From Tychonema sp. LEGE 06208 (GTDB taxonomy: Bacteria; Cyanobacteriota; Cyanobacteriia; Cyanobacteriales; Microcoleaceae): a DNA stretch of 64,000 bases. The stretch lies in contig NZ_JADEWT010000002.1 of assembly GCF_015207505.1 (NCBI RefSeq), forward strand, positions 1-64,000, in the 5' to 3' direction. Position 1 is the stretch's first letter, and the number at the start of each line of letters is the position of its first letter. The notes beneath the pieces are model-generated. The model made no database searches. It was not told where the DNA came from and was given only the letters and a program-made list of their open reading frames with translations. This document shows positions 16,551 to 25,741 of this stretch, one piece after another. Made by a program: the position numbers and the translations under genes.

Positions 16551-18008
16551 ATGAGCAAATCAATTTTGCTTCAAACAGCTCTGGCTTTACCAAATCCAGA
16601 TATTGAAGCTTTAATCCAAGGACGAATGATTGCAGCTATGCCTCGGATGTTTCTGAATCCGGGGCGGACATTTGCTTTGTATCCAACCGATAATTCTAAT
16701 ATGCCCTTGATGAAACCTAAGCAAATGAGCTTGTTTTCAGAGTCAGGGCAATTAGAACTCCCCCTGGTAGTTTTAGATAAAGTTTCGATCAAAGCTTGGG
16801 CTAGGTGCGAATTGTGCCAAATGGTGAACGATGGTGAATCGTTAGAGGCTTTGTCGCGGTTAACAGTCTGGAAAACAGAGGCATTACAGCAAATTCTCCA
16901 GCAGCGTCCTTTTATTTTTGTAGCTTACCTGCGGGTTTATCTGCTGCCTCAGCCGCTGGAAATGCCAGTGCATCCCAGCGGCAATTTTGTATCTTTGCCA
17001 AAATCCCTAAATGTTACTGATTCAACGCCAGTGTTGAGCGAGTCTATCTTTGCCAAACGCCGTCAACAACTGGAAAAACTAGAGCCTCCTGAACATCCAG
17101 AATTGGAAGAGTTGCAAAGTGCATTAGTGCATTTATCCACCACCAACCCAAAAGCCAAACAACTAGACGCAGAAATCAAAATATTTCTAGGTTGGAGTAG
17201 CGACAAGCCTGTAAAACCAATCAAACCGGATTTAGCTTGGATAAATACCATAGCAGCTTTGGGAAATCGCACCAAAGAACTAGATACAAATAAAAGCAAC
17301 TATCAAGCAGGAACAGACTTTGAAATTGTAGTGCGCGATAGCCTTGAGTTTTTGGGATTTACCATAGATTATGCTCACAAAGGTGGTGCTGGTGGCTTAG
17401 ATTTATTATGCTCCAAACCTTACCCCTTAGTTGGCGAGTGCAAAGCCGGTAAAAAAATCCCTAACGATACAGCAGTTCAATTGCTGAATTTAGGAACGCT
17501 ACGGCTCAAAGATAAAGAAATACTCGCAAAAGCAACTAAGTTGATTATTGGCCCTGGCGTTCCAACTACTCAACTTATGGATGCAGCAAAAGTACACGGT
17601 ATGGCAATTATGAACCCTGAGACGCTTGAAAAACTGGTTAAACTTCAAAGCAACTATCCTAACTCCGTGGACTTATTTAAACTGAAAGAATACTTAAAAC
17701 CGGGACAATCTGATGATGAAGTTGCTAAATATATTGAGCAAGTTGAACAAGAAATTAAAGTGCGATCGCACGTTCTTTCTATTCTGAAAAAGTATCACGA
17801 AATTTCTGGTTCTGAACGAGCAAGTGTCGATGCTCTTAGCGGTGCGTATTCTATGTCTAACCCACCCAAGAAGTTGTCCCGCGAAGAGTTGCACGAAATG
17901 TTAGTAGAACTTTCTTCTCCGCTGACAGGTTATGCAGGACGAATTAAAGGCGAGAGTTTAGGGCGCGATCGCTTTTATTTCCTGCGCGATTTGCAATTAG
18001 ATGATTGA
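16551..18008 (+). CDS. PD-(D/E)xK nuclease-like protein, third gene of the cassette
   Basis: 485 residues. An N-terminal ~150-residue region (PNPDIEALIQGRMIAAMPRMFLNPGRTFALYP ... IKAWARCELCQM ... IFVAYLRVYLLPQP) is a conserved cyanobacterial module; I recall such proteins being labelled DUF1802, unverified. The central part has the restriction-endonuclease signature: GTDFEIVVRDSLEFLGFTIDY (first Glu), then GGAGGLDLLC (Asp) and PLVGECKAGK (ExK), the Mrr-like catalytic triad. The C-terminus (RSHVLSILKKYHEISG ... RDRFYFLRDL) is helical. Starting 2 bases after the ATPase, it is probably the effector of the cassette. Substrate specificity cannot be read from the sequence. Confidence 0.8.
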   Translation: MSKSILLQTALALPNPDIEALIQGRMIAAMPRMFLNPGRTFALYPTDNSNMPLMKPKQMSLFSESGQLELPLVVLDKVSIKAWARCELCQMVNDGESLEALSRLTVWKTEALQQILQQRPFIFVAYLRVYLLPQPLEMPVHPSGNFVSLPKSLNVTDSTPVLSESIFAKRRQQLEKLEPPEHPELEELQSALVHLSTTNPKAKQLDAEIKIFLGWSSDKPVKPIKPDLAWINTIAALGNRTKELDTNKSNYQAGTDFEIVVRDSLEFLGFTIDYAHKGGAGGLDLLCSKPYPLVGECKAGKKIPNDTAVQLLNLGTLRLKDKEILAKATKLIIGPGVPTTQLMDAAKVHGMAIMNPETLEKLVKLQSNYPNSVDLFKLKEYLKPGQSDDEVAKYIEQVEQEIKVRSHVLSILKKYHEISGSERASVDALSGAYSMSNPPKKLSREELHEMLVELSSPLTGYAGRIKGESLGRDRFYFLRDLQLDD

Positions 18009-18099
18009 GACTAAAAAAGAGCGATTCCCTACCCTACGGGGAACGGGAACTCCTTCGGAGAACGGGATAGCTTTGCACGCGGGTACTTCATCCAATTTC

Positions 18100-18816
18100 C
18101 TACACAGTATCAGGATCTACGCCCAACTCCCGCAACCTCGCCGCCAATCTTTCAGCTTTCTGCAATTGAGCTTGTTCTGCCTTAATTAACCCTTCCACCA
18201 ATGGCGGATCTAAAATTTCATTGACTGATAATCTCAGATTGGGAAATACTACAGATACCATTTCTTCACCCGGCAAGTAATTTACCTCTGTATAAATGTC
18301 ATCACCTTCGAGAAATGCCATAACTCGCACCCGTTGTCTGTTTTCTGTTGGGTCAACAATTACATATTCCGGTACGTTAGCTAGTTGGTACTCTCCTCGT
18401 TTAGTTATATAATCTGCCCGCCGATCTTGGCTGACCACTTCTATTACTACTAACGGCGTTTCATCAAAGCCAAGGATGCCGGAACCGGGTCTTGCAAGAG
18501 CTTGTTCCCACAAACTTTGAGTGCAGACAACTACATCGGGAATGCGGGATGTAGCATCTTCTGTTCTCACTCCTACAGAAGTTTTTACTACTAAATCGAG
18601 ATTGTGTTCAGCGAGATAACGCTGTAATTTGTAAACCCAAAATTCGCAGATGCTTGTGTGTAATGCGCTAGCCGTTGCCATCGGGATTAATTTGCCTTTG
18701 TACAGTTCATATTTTACATCAGGATCTCCTTGATAAACTCGGTATTCTTCAAAGGTTAAAGTTGGGGAAGTATCAATTTTCTGGTCGAGTACAACTGGGG
18801 CGATCGATTGAGACAT
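18100..18816 (-). CDS. Uma2 family endonuclease (DUF820), second copy
   Basis: 238 residues, a close paralogue of the protein at 3230-4000: same SPTLTFEEYRVYQGDPDVKYELYKGKLIPM start, SRIPDVVVC and LVVIEVVSQDRRADYITKR core, and the same C-terminal end AERLAARLRELGVDPD. The predicted catalytic Asp and Glu are retained. The coiled-coil insert is mostly missing (EQAQLQKAERLAARL). The ATG at 18816 was chosen over an upstream in-frame ATG at 18846 because it aligns with the start of the paralogue (MSQSIAPVV versus MSQSVVPVV). It converges with the nuclease gene; the 91-base gap holds a GGAACGGGAACTCC-type palindromic repeat. Confidence 0.88.
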   Translation of the reverse strand: MSQSIAPVVLDQKIDTSPTLTFEEYRVYQGDPDVKYELYKGKLIPMATASALHTSICEFWVYKLQRYLAEHNLDLVVKTSVGVRTEDATSRIPDVVVCTQSLWEQALARPGSGILGFDETPLVVIEVVSQDRRADYITKRGEYQLANVPEYVIVDPTENRQRVRVMAFLEGDDIYTEVNYLPGEEMVSVVFPNLRLSVNEILDPPLVEGLIKAEQAQLQKAERLAARLRELGVDPDTV

Positions 18817-18864
18817 AGGTTTTGATATTAGTTGGCCTTGATACATTTCCTATTGTAGATCGGA

Positions 18865-21800
18865 TTACCATTTGGGCGATCGCCTCAACAAGGCTGTAGC
18901 TGCCTCGCTGTCGAGAGGTTTAGAGAAAAAGTACCCCTGACCGTACTCGCAGCCGATCGCCCGCATTTGAGCCAATTGCACGGCGGTTTCCACACCTTCT
19001 GCCACTACCTCCATCCCCAAACTGCGGGCCAGCATGACGATCGCCCGCACGATTTCCAAATTTTCCCCAGCAGAGCCGATGCGGCCGATAAAAGAGCGAT
19101 CGACCTTCAAAATATTAATCGGGAATTTGTGCAAATAACTCAGAGACGAATAACCAGTACCGAAATCATCAATACACAACCCGATTCCCAACTCTCTCAA
19201 CTGCGAAAGCATAGCCGCCGCCGCTTCCCCATCTGCCATCACCACAGTCTCAGTAATCTCCAACTTCAAACAGCGAGCATCAACACCAGTTTTCTGCAAA
19301 ACTTGCTTCATTTGCTCGATCGAATCGGTTGCCGAAAACTGTCTTCCCGAAAGATTTACAGCTACTGTCAGACGCGAATTGTCAGCAGGTAAATTCAAAC
19401 TTTGCCACTGAATAATTTGGCGACAGCTTTCATTCAAAACCCACAAACCCAAAGGCATAATTAAGCCTGTTTCCTCAGCCATCGCAATAAATTCCATCGG
19501 GGAAACCAAACCCCGTTCCGGGTGCAACCAGCGCACCAGCGCCTCAAATCCAATAACAGAGCCGCTTTTTAAACAAACTATGGGCTGATAATAAACAGTA
19601 AAAGGACATTCCAATTTAAGAGGAGGAGCCAATTGTGATTTCAAACGATCCCGCCGGCGATCGATTTCGCATACAGGCGAATTTTCCCCCACCAGCCCAC
19701 CTGCAAAATTCACAATTGAATATGTCAAATTCAGTTCTTCAACCGACTGCCGCAAATCGTGTTCCAAGTGCATCAAAGCCACAGCCCGAGTGTGCATCGC
19801 ACTGGTAAACACTTCGTAGCGAGCTTTACCGAGAGCTTTGGCGCGGTACATCGCAATATCAGCATCGCGCAAAATATCTCCAGGTAACTGATATTTTTCG
19901 GTACTCAAAGCAATGCCGATACTAGCAGTAATTAAAACTTTATGACCTTCTAAATAAAGCGGTCGTTCGATCGCCCTGAGAATTTCCTTTGCTTGGGCGA
20001 TGGCCTCATCAACACCGTGAATTTCCTCCAGCAAAATCACAAACTCATCTCCTCCCAGACGAGCCGCCGTATCGCCCGGTCGCAAACAAGTCAAGAGACG
20101 GCGGGCTACAGCCACCAACAGCCGATCGCCCGTACCGTGTCCCTGGCTGTCATTAATCACCTTAAACCTGTCCAAATCCAGAAACAGCACCGCAAACTGA
20201 TAGTTCGGATGCCGTTTGACGCGGGCAAAAGCTTGCCCCAACCTGTCAGTCAACAAAGCGCGGTTCGGCAACTCCGTCAGCGCGTCGTGCAAAGCATCGT
20301 GCAACAATTGGTCTTCAGCCGCCTTGCGCTCAGTCACGTCGTGACAGTTGACGACAATTCCCCGCACCGAAGGTTCCGCGAGCAAATTCGTCGCCACCGC
20401 TTCCAAAACGCACCAGAAACCGTCCTTGTGCCACACTCGGTATTCCGCCAATCCCATACCAACCCTCGGCATTTCGATGACACCTTGGAAAACTTGAGCC
20501 ACCATCGGCAATTCGTCAGGGTGAATCAAATCAAATACAGAGCGGCCGAGCACTTCCGCCGTCGGGTAGCCCAAAATCCGCTCGGCGGAAGGAGAAACAT
20601 AGCGGCAAAAGCCTTTTTCGTCCAGAATTACAATAATGTCTCTAGCATTTTCAATCAGCGAGCGAAAACGCTTCTCGCTTTGCCGCAGTTCTTGTTCCGT
20701 GCGCTTGCGATCGGTAATGTCGGTATTCAGGTAAATCAGACCGACAATTTTCCCCGTGGGGTCTTTAATAGCATCGGCCCGCAGCAGCACTTGCACAATT
20801 TCGCCACTTTTTGTGCGGTTGGTAACTTCACCAGACCAAGAATAACCTTGGGCGATCGTGTCCAGTACCTCCCTAGCGACGGCGGGGTCTACAAAAACTG
20901 TCGGTATACCTCCAGCGAGTTTCAATTCCTCTGCGGTGTCCCATTCAAATAGCTGAGAAAACGCTGGATTTTGATAAATGTGAGTGCCGTTGGCATCGCT
21001 CATGCCGATCGCGTCGCTCGAACTTTCCACCGCCTTGCGAGTCAGCACCAGAGCTTCTTCTGCTTGCTTGCGCTCGGTAATGTCAATCCCTACCAGACAA
21101 GCTGCATTCCCCCGATCGTACTTTTGAGCGACAATCAAATAATGTCCCGCCGACTGTCCGCCGTCGGTTTTCACCTTAGCGCTGAGTTCTTTAATCGCTT
21201 CCGTAGCGTCGCCGGCAAAAAACTCCACCACAAAAGAATGAAAATCCTCACTCGCGCCCAGAAAACCGATATCTTGACCGACAAAAGCCGAGGGCGGCAA
21301 ACCGTGCAGTTTGGCTAGGTGCTGGTTAACCCCCAAATAGTGCAAATCCGAGCTAATCCAAGACACTGTTCCCGGAACTGCTTCCAAAATCGTTTGCAGT
21401 TGGTCGTTAGCTTGCTGCAAAGCTTCCTGTACTTCTATGCGTTCGGACAAGTCCGACTGAACGGCTACGAAGTGAGTCAATTTACCGCTGTCGTCTCGCA
21501 GGGGATATAGGAACAATTTGTTCCAAAAAGGAGTGCCGTCTTTACGATAATTTTTGATTGTTGTCTGGATTTCTCGACCTTGGCGCAAGGCCTCGCGGAT
21601 CTTAGCTACGGTAGTGCGATCGGTATCGGAACCTTGCAAAAATCGGCAGTTGCGCCCCAACACTTCATCGGCGCAGTAACCCGTGATCCGCTCAAAGGCA
21701 GGATTGCAATAAAGTATGGGACAGTCTGGTGCAATGGCATCAGCAATGATAATAGCGTTGCTAGTAACTGCCAAAGCTCGATCGCGCAGCCACAGTGGAT

Positions 21801-21876
21801 CTGAGGCCGTATGGCGATCGGCCGCACTTTCCACTTCACCTAAATTAGAAATTGACTGGTTTTCCCGATCTCCCAT
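18865..21876 (-). CDS. LOV/PAS-GGDEF-EAL cyclic-di-GMP signalling protein
   Basis: About 1003 residues. The first sensor domain has GRNCRFLQG, the flavin-binding LOV signature whose Cys (about residue 77 here) forms the photo-adduct, followed by IKNYRKDGTPFWN and LYPLRDDSG. Three further PAS/PAC domains follow. The cyclase domain has an intact RLGGDEFVILL site with an RPGD inhibitory-site motif five residues before it. The phosphodiesterase domain has FEALVRWLHPERGLVSP, VNLSGRQF, KLEITET, IDDFGTGYSSLSYLHKFPINILKVDRSFI and VAEGVET, all typical of active EAL domains. It should therefore make and/or break c-di-GMP under blue light. A ~45-residue insert separates GGDEF and EAL. The reading frame extends upstream to a GTG at 21951; the ATG at 21876 was preferred without a decisive ribosome-binding site. 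Confidence 0.9.
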   Translation of the reverse strand: MGDRENQSISNLGEVESAADRHTASDPLWLRDRALAVTSNAIIIADAIAPDCPILYCNPAFERITGYCADEVLGRNCRFLQGSDTDRTTVAKIREALRQGREIQTTIKNYRKDGTPFWNKLFLYPLRDDSGKLTHFVAVQSDLSERIEVQEALQQANDQLQTILEAVPGTVSWISSDLHYLGVNQHLAKLHGLPPSAFVGQDIGFLGASEDFHSFVVEFFAGDATEAIKELSAKVKTDGGQSAGHYLIVAQKYDRGNAACLVGIDITERKQAEEALVLTRKAVESSSDAIGMSDANGTHIYQNPAFSQLFEWDTAEELKLAGGIPTVFVDPAVAREVLDTIAQGYSWSGEVTNRTKSGEIVQVLLRADAIKDPTGKIVGLIYLNTDITDRKRTEQELRQSEKRFRSLIENARDIIVILDEKGFCRYVSPSAERILGYPTAEVLGRSVFDLIHPDELPMVAQVFQGVIEMPRVGMGLAEYRVWHKDGFWCVLEAVATNLLAEPSVRGIVVNCHDVTERKAAEDQLLHDALHDALTELPNRALLTDRLGQAFARVKRHPNYQFAVLFLDLDRFKVINDSQGHGTGDRLLVAVARRLLTCLRPGDTAARLGGDEFVILLEEIHGVDEAIAQAKEILRAIERPLYLEGHKVLITASIGIALSTEKYQLPGDILRDADIAMYRAKALGKARYEVFTSAMHTRAVALMHLEHDLRQSVEELNLTYSIVNFAGGLVGENSPVCEIDRRRDRLKSQLAPPLKLECPFTVYYQPIVCLKSGSVIGFEALVRWLHPERGLVSPMEFIAMAEETGLIMPLGLWVLNESCRQIIQWQSLNLPADNSRLTVAVNLSGRQFSATDSIEQMKQVLQKTGVDARCLKLEITETVVMADGEAAAAMLSQLRELGIGLCIDDFGTGYSSLSYLHKFPINILKVDRSFIGRIGSAGENLEIVRAIVMLARSLGMEVVAEGVETAVQLAQMRAIGCEYGQGYFFSKPLDSEAATALLRRSPKW

Positions 21877-22246
21877 CAGCCGAACTTTCAAGCAAACCTT
21901 TACAATTTCCGAGTTGTTTCTTACTTTAGCGTTTTTCTGGGTGCCCGCCACGTAAATTGTATCTTGGCGTTAAAATACGTAGGATTTCACCCAGCGTTGT
22001 GATACCAAGTTCATAAAGTAGCGCTAGATATTATCCCCCACCCCCCAAAACATCGGGGGGGCTAAGACTTCATCAGCACATCTTTATAAAAATAGTATTG
22101 GTTGTCTTTTCTAATGTTGGTGTTGCGCCATTAAAAAAATCACATCTTCGCGATCGCGCAGTGAAAAACCCTGAATTTCTCCCCCATCAAAACGACCAAG
22201 GATCAAAATCCCAGATGAAAAATGGCAGAAAATAAGTTAAACTTAG
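21877..22246. other. Divergent intergenic region with C/G-run hairpin
   Basis: Divergent promoters for the GGDEF/EAL gene and for endonuclease V should lie here. CCCCCC-AAAACATC-GGGGGG (22041-22060) can form a 6-bp G/C hairpin. No gene is visible. Confidence 0.45.
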
Positions 22247-22927
22247 ATGAGAACGGTTGAATCAAGATATCTAATGTGGCAGCGACACCCTTGGCCCGAA
22301 ACAATTGAAGAGGCGATCGCCATTCAAGAACACCTCCGGCCATTGGTAATTACCGAAAATCAACTTGAGACAGTTCGGTATGTCGCAGGCGTAGATGTCG
22401 GCTACAACAGTGCAGACAGCCTATCGCTGGCGGCTGTCACAGTTCTGAGCTTTCCCGACTTGCAATTGCAGCAGCAGTCTGTGGTTCGCAGTCCTACAGC
22501 TTTTCCTTACATTCCCGGTTTCCTGTCTTTTCGAGAAGTGCCTGCAGTCCTGGATGCTTTAGAAAATATCAGTTTGAAACCAGATTTGATATTGTGCGAT
22601 GGTCAAGGACTCGCTCACCCCCGCAGGTTCGGTCTTGCCTGCCATTTGGGAGTTTTGACAGGAATTGCGACGATCGGAGTTGCCAAAACTCGATTTATTG
22701 GAGAACATTCAGAAGTAGGACTCGAACGGGGCAGTTGGCAGCCCTTGCTGGAGGATGGCTCGATTTTAGGTGCGGCACTCAGGACGCAAACAGGGGTAAA
22801 ACCGATTTATGTATCGATCGGTCACAGAATAAACTTGATAAGTGCGATCGAGTACGTCCTGTGCTGCACCCCAAGATACCGCTTGCCTGAAACCACTCGA
22901 TCGGCCGATCGACTAACAGCGGAATAA
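22247..22927 (+). CDS. nfi: Endonuclease V (deoxyinosine 3' endonuclease)
   Basis: 226 residues with the full set of EndoV motifs. AGVDVGYN carries the first catalytic Asp, PYIPGFLSFRE contains the PYIP wedge and the Glu, DGQGLAHPRRFGLACHLGV holds the second Asp and the inosine pocket, and GVAKTRF follows. It nicks DNA one base 3' to hypoxanthine and takes part in repair of deaminated adenine (family knowledge). The ATG at 22247 is used; an in-frame ATG at 22274 (MWQRHPWP) is an equally reasonable start because the fold begins there. The gene stands alone. Confidence 0.95.
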   Translation: MRTVESRYLMWQRHPWPETIEEAIAIQEHLRPLVITENQLETVRYVAGVDVGYNSADSLSLAAVTVLSFPDLQLQQQSVVRSPTAFPYIPGFLSFREVPAVLDALENISLKPDLILCDGQGLAHPRRFGLACHLGVLTGIATIGVAKTRFIGEHSEVGLERGSWQPLLEDGSILGAALRTQTGVKPIYVSIGHRINLISAIEYVLCCTPRYRLPETTRSADRLTAE

Positions 22928-23526
22928 CTGGCAAACCCGGAAGGGCTAGGTGGATTTTGGCATTTTTCGCATTTTCGATGGGGGATTTGACTTGCAGCGC
23001 CGTGAATCACCGGAGATTGAACTCTTGTCTAAAATTTCGATCTCTCTAGGGGTGAAGTCGGAAAGCAAGTATCGATTTTTGGGTGGGAACACAAAAAAAG
23101 AAAAGTAAAAAGACCAAAAAAGTATCCGTCTTTAGACTTGAAATTTTTGAAGTGTCGCCCCCTTGTCGAAAAATCCTCTGAGTTTACCGCCAATCAGCTT
23201 TCGGTTCCATCCTTCTAGCGAACTAAAGAATGACTATACCTGAGAAAGAGGTATAAAAGTTGAGGGATTTATAGAATGATTGAAAGACGGTAAACTGCTT
23301 AAACATGGGCGGCTCTAATTACAGTGCCCGGGCGTGAACTATTTTTAGTTCACATTTGTAAATTACAAAACAGTCATTCTGTGACTTAAACCAACAGTTT
23401 AAATTCGCGCGATGGCGTTTGATAATTTACCGTCTGATATCTCACCACTGACTGGAAATACCAATTACAGTGGGAGGCGAAGGCGCGATCGAGCTAAAAA
23501 ATCAGAAAAAACACAAGGAGACAGTC
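22928..23526. promoter_or_regulatory. Long leader/intergenic region upstream of the KGG protein
   Basis: About 600 bases without a gene. A perfect hairpin GTGAACTA-TTTT-TAGTTCAC lies at 23334-23353. The segment 23230-23300 is AT-rich and is a plausible promoter zone. AAGGAG at 23515-23520 is a near-consensus ribosome-binding site for the ATG at 23527. Confidence 0.5.
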
Positions 23527-23757
23527 ATGGCTGAGAAAAGCAAACGCGGATTCGCTTCTATGGATGCCGAAAAACAGCGCGCAATTGCTAGCAAAGGTGG
23601 AAAAGCTGCACACGCGAAAGGAACAGCCCACGAATTTACTTCGGAAGAAGCCAGACAAGCTGGTCAAAAAGGTGGTGAAGCTGTCAGTAGAAATCGGGAA
23701 CACATGGCTCAAATTGGTCGAGAAGGTGGTAAGAAAAGCCGCAAGAGCGAAAGTTAA
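23527..23757 (+). CDS. KGG-repeat general stress protein (YciG/Con-10 type)
   Basis: 76 residues consisting almost entirely of KGG-type repeats: FASMDAEKQRAIASKGGKAAH, FTSEEARQAGQKGGEAVS and NREHMAQIGREGGKKSRKS. These small, basic, hydrophilic proteins are stress-induced in enterobacteria and conidia-associated in fungi; the molecular role is unknown. The start is fixed by AAGGAG 6 bases before the ATG at 23527; upstream in-frame codons back to 23470 lack a ribosome-binding site. The long untranslated-looking upstream region and single-gene context fit a separately regulated stress gene. Confidence 0.92.
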   Translation: MAEKSKRGFASMDAEKQRAIASKGGKAAHAKGTAHEFTSEEARQAGQKGGEAVSRNREHMAQIGREGGKKSRKSES

Positions 23758-24352
23758 TTCTCTTAAACCTTTGCCTGCAACGAAACGAGCAAACGCTCGC
23801 GTTTGAGGAAGTGGAGCGATCGAATTCCCGCAATCAGCGAGTTCGATCGCCACATCAAAAAATCGCAAACAGCGCCCCGCTTGACAACTGCAAAAACCCC
23901 GCAGCCATTAGTGATTAGCAAGCAATCGCCGGCAAATCAATAACAAAGCGCCAGTCGGGTGCAGAATTTTTCAGGAAAAAAAGCTGGCAAACTGCGCGAT
24001 TCGATTTCTCAAACAAAGCCGATAGGAATACGAAAAGCCCCAAAGTAGGGGCTTTTTTGTTGAAGTTAACAAAATATTTTTTTACATCAAGTCCGATAGA
24101 TTACCATAACAAAAACCGTACTGCGAACCTTACTAATTGCGGTTAATCTGCCGGAAATGATATCAGAGGTATACATTGGGCGATCGCCATTGTGACGTCA
24201 GAAACCGGGTTTCTTTGCAGATTTCTGATTGCCAAACCCAAAACTCGTCGTAGAAACCTGGCTTTTTTGCCCGATCGCGCGAGTCCAAAAACGAGCATAA
24301 GTGTTGATATAAATAGGTAAAATATTTTATATGTTCAGGAAACAATAGAATT
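23758..24352. other. Intergenic region between KGG gene and FHA gene
   Basis: Apart from the terminator at 24034-24059 and an AGAAACC-G-GGTTTCT palindrome at 24200-24214, no feature is seen. The terminator lies almost 280 bases beyond the KGG stop, so either the mRNA has a long 3' end or a small unrecognised RNA ends there. Confidence 0.45.
24034..24059 (+). terminator. Intrinsic terminator
   Basis: AAGCCCC-AAAGTA-GGGGCTTTTTTG forms a G/C-rich stem followed by six T. It is a good Rho-independent terminator on the plus strand. Confidence 0.8.
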
Positions 24353-24883
24353 ATGATAAACCAGCTAACTTTAACATGGACAGAGGCTGGGGTGCGTCAA
24401 ACTCAGACGATTCAACACGGACAGCCGAGCAAAAATCCGGGAACCGTAAGACTGGGGCGCGATCGGGCAAAATGCGATCTAGTATTGGACGATCGCAGCG
24501 TATCGGGACTTCACGTCGAAATATTTTTCGATCGAGAATTGCAAGAATATGCAGTGCGGAATTTGCGCCCCACCAATCCCCCGCTGGTAGACGGAAAAAT
24601 TCTCGCCTCCGGCGAAGCAACATTGAGATCCGACAGCCGGATCCATTTAGGCCAAGTGCAAATCGATGTGGTGTCTGCGCCTGCGGTACAAGTAGCCGCG
24701 CCGCAGACAGTTTTGCTGTGCGGGCCCGCGGTTCCAAGTTCTTCCCCGCCGACAGGGCCTTCAAAATATGGTTTGCAGTGTCCCAAGTGCAGCCGCGTTT
24801 CGCCTTACGCGCAGTTGAGTGCGGGGTGTCCGTGGTGCGGTACTTCTCTGGCGGCGGCGATGAGTGTGGTGCTTTCTCCTTGA
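24353..24883 (+). CDS. FHA-domain protein with C-terminal zinc ribbon
   Basis: 176 residues. Residues ~25-105 form a forkhead-associated domain: GTVRLGRDRAKCDLVLDDRSVSGLHVEIFF carries the conserved GR, S and H residues that bind phosphothreonine, followed by VRNLRPTNPPLVDG. After a Pro/Ser linker, LQCPKCSRVSPYAQLSAGCPWCG is a CxxC...CxxC zinc ribbon. This layout suggests an adaptor that recognises Ser/Thr-phosphorylated partners. A second FHA gene lies ~860 bases downstream on the same strand, hinting at a local phospho-signalling unit, though no Ser/Thr kinase is in the window. Confidence 0.9.
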   Translation: MINQLTLTWTEAGVRQTQTIQHGQPSKNPGTVRLGRDRAKCDLVLDDRSVSGLHVEIFFDRELQEYAVRNLRPTNPPLVDGKILASGEATLRSDSRIHLGQVQIDVVSAPAVQVAAPQTVLLCGPAVPSSSPPTGPSKYGLQCPKCSRVSPYAQLSAGCPWCGTSLAAAMSVVLSP

Positions 24884-25741
24884 TGGCTTTTGATTTTTGA
24901 TTTTTGATTGTGGCGAGATTTTTAATTTTTGATTTGAGACAGAGGCTAGGGCGATCGCCGATGCTAGGATCTGGTACATCTGTGCTTTGCATTTGAGGTG
25001 CGATCGCTCTCAAAAAAACATCCTTTTTGCCATGTCCCAGATGCTCTCGCTAAAATCCTAGCGTTTCCCCCAGCTCATTTTCCCTTCAAAATCTCGCGGG
25101 TAAAGTGAACCGAAGCCGCCCACACTTAAATATATCCGCCCATTTACCTTACTCATACCAATTTTCCAAATTAATGCAACAGTATATGTAGGGTATGGAT
25201 AAATCGACAATCTCTAAAAAAAAGTGACAATCTAATAGCGACGCACCTTAATACATTGGGTGAACTAAACAACCCTCCGTTTCACTGCGTCCAACAATTT
25301 TATTGTTGCAACATTTTTTCTAAATGGTATAAACCCGGTTTCTAGGGAAATATCGGGCCCAGCAACCAGAATATTTCTAGACGGACGGGGGGTCATAAAC
25401 CGGTTTTTTTTTACCAAAAAGCGCGTTGTCACCCAGAGTAAGGGCAAAAAACCAGGTTTCTTGGGTTTTAATGCGTAATTCCTGCATAAGTCTACCGAAC
25501 TGCGTAGTTTCTAACTCCCCGTGCCTCTAAAACTACTAAAGTTTGTGAGATCAGCTCTCATCTCAATTCCGGTTGCACTCATACATGATGTTAACTGTTA
25601 ACGGTTAACAGTTAACAGTCAACAGTGAATTTACTATTCCGATGAAGAGAGAATTTGATATCAAACCAGAACCCTCAAATTCAAAAATCTTTTTTCACAG
25701 AAAGCTCAAAGCCGACGGCTAATGTTTAAAAAATCATCATA
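24884..25741. repeat. 858-base gap with small palindromes and TTAACAGT repeats
   Basis: No gene is visible on either strand. It contains several AAACCCGGTTT-type palindromes (25331-25341, 25393-25402, with remnants near 25450). It also has a run of GTTAACAGTTAACAGTCAACAGT repeats (25590-25627). The last 100 bases should include the promoter of the FHA-flavoprotein gene. Confidence 0.5.

Noticed and set aside
19993-20952. 319-codon frame opposite the GGDEF/EAL gene
   Set aside because: Shadow of a strongly conserved gene; His/Arg/Gln-rich with no domain.
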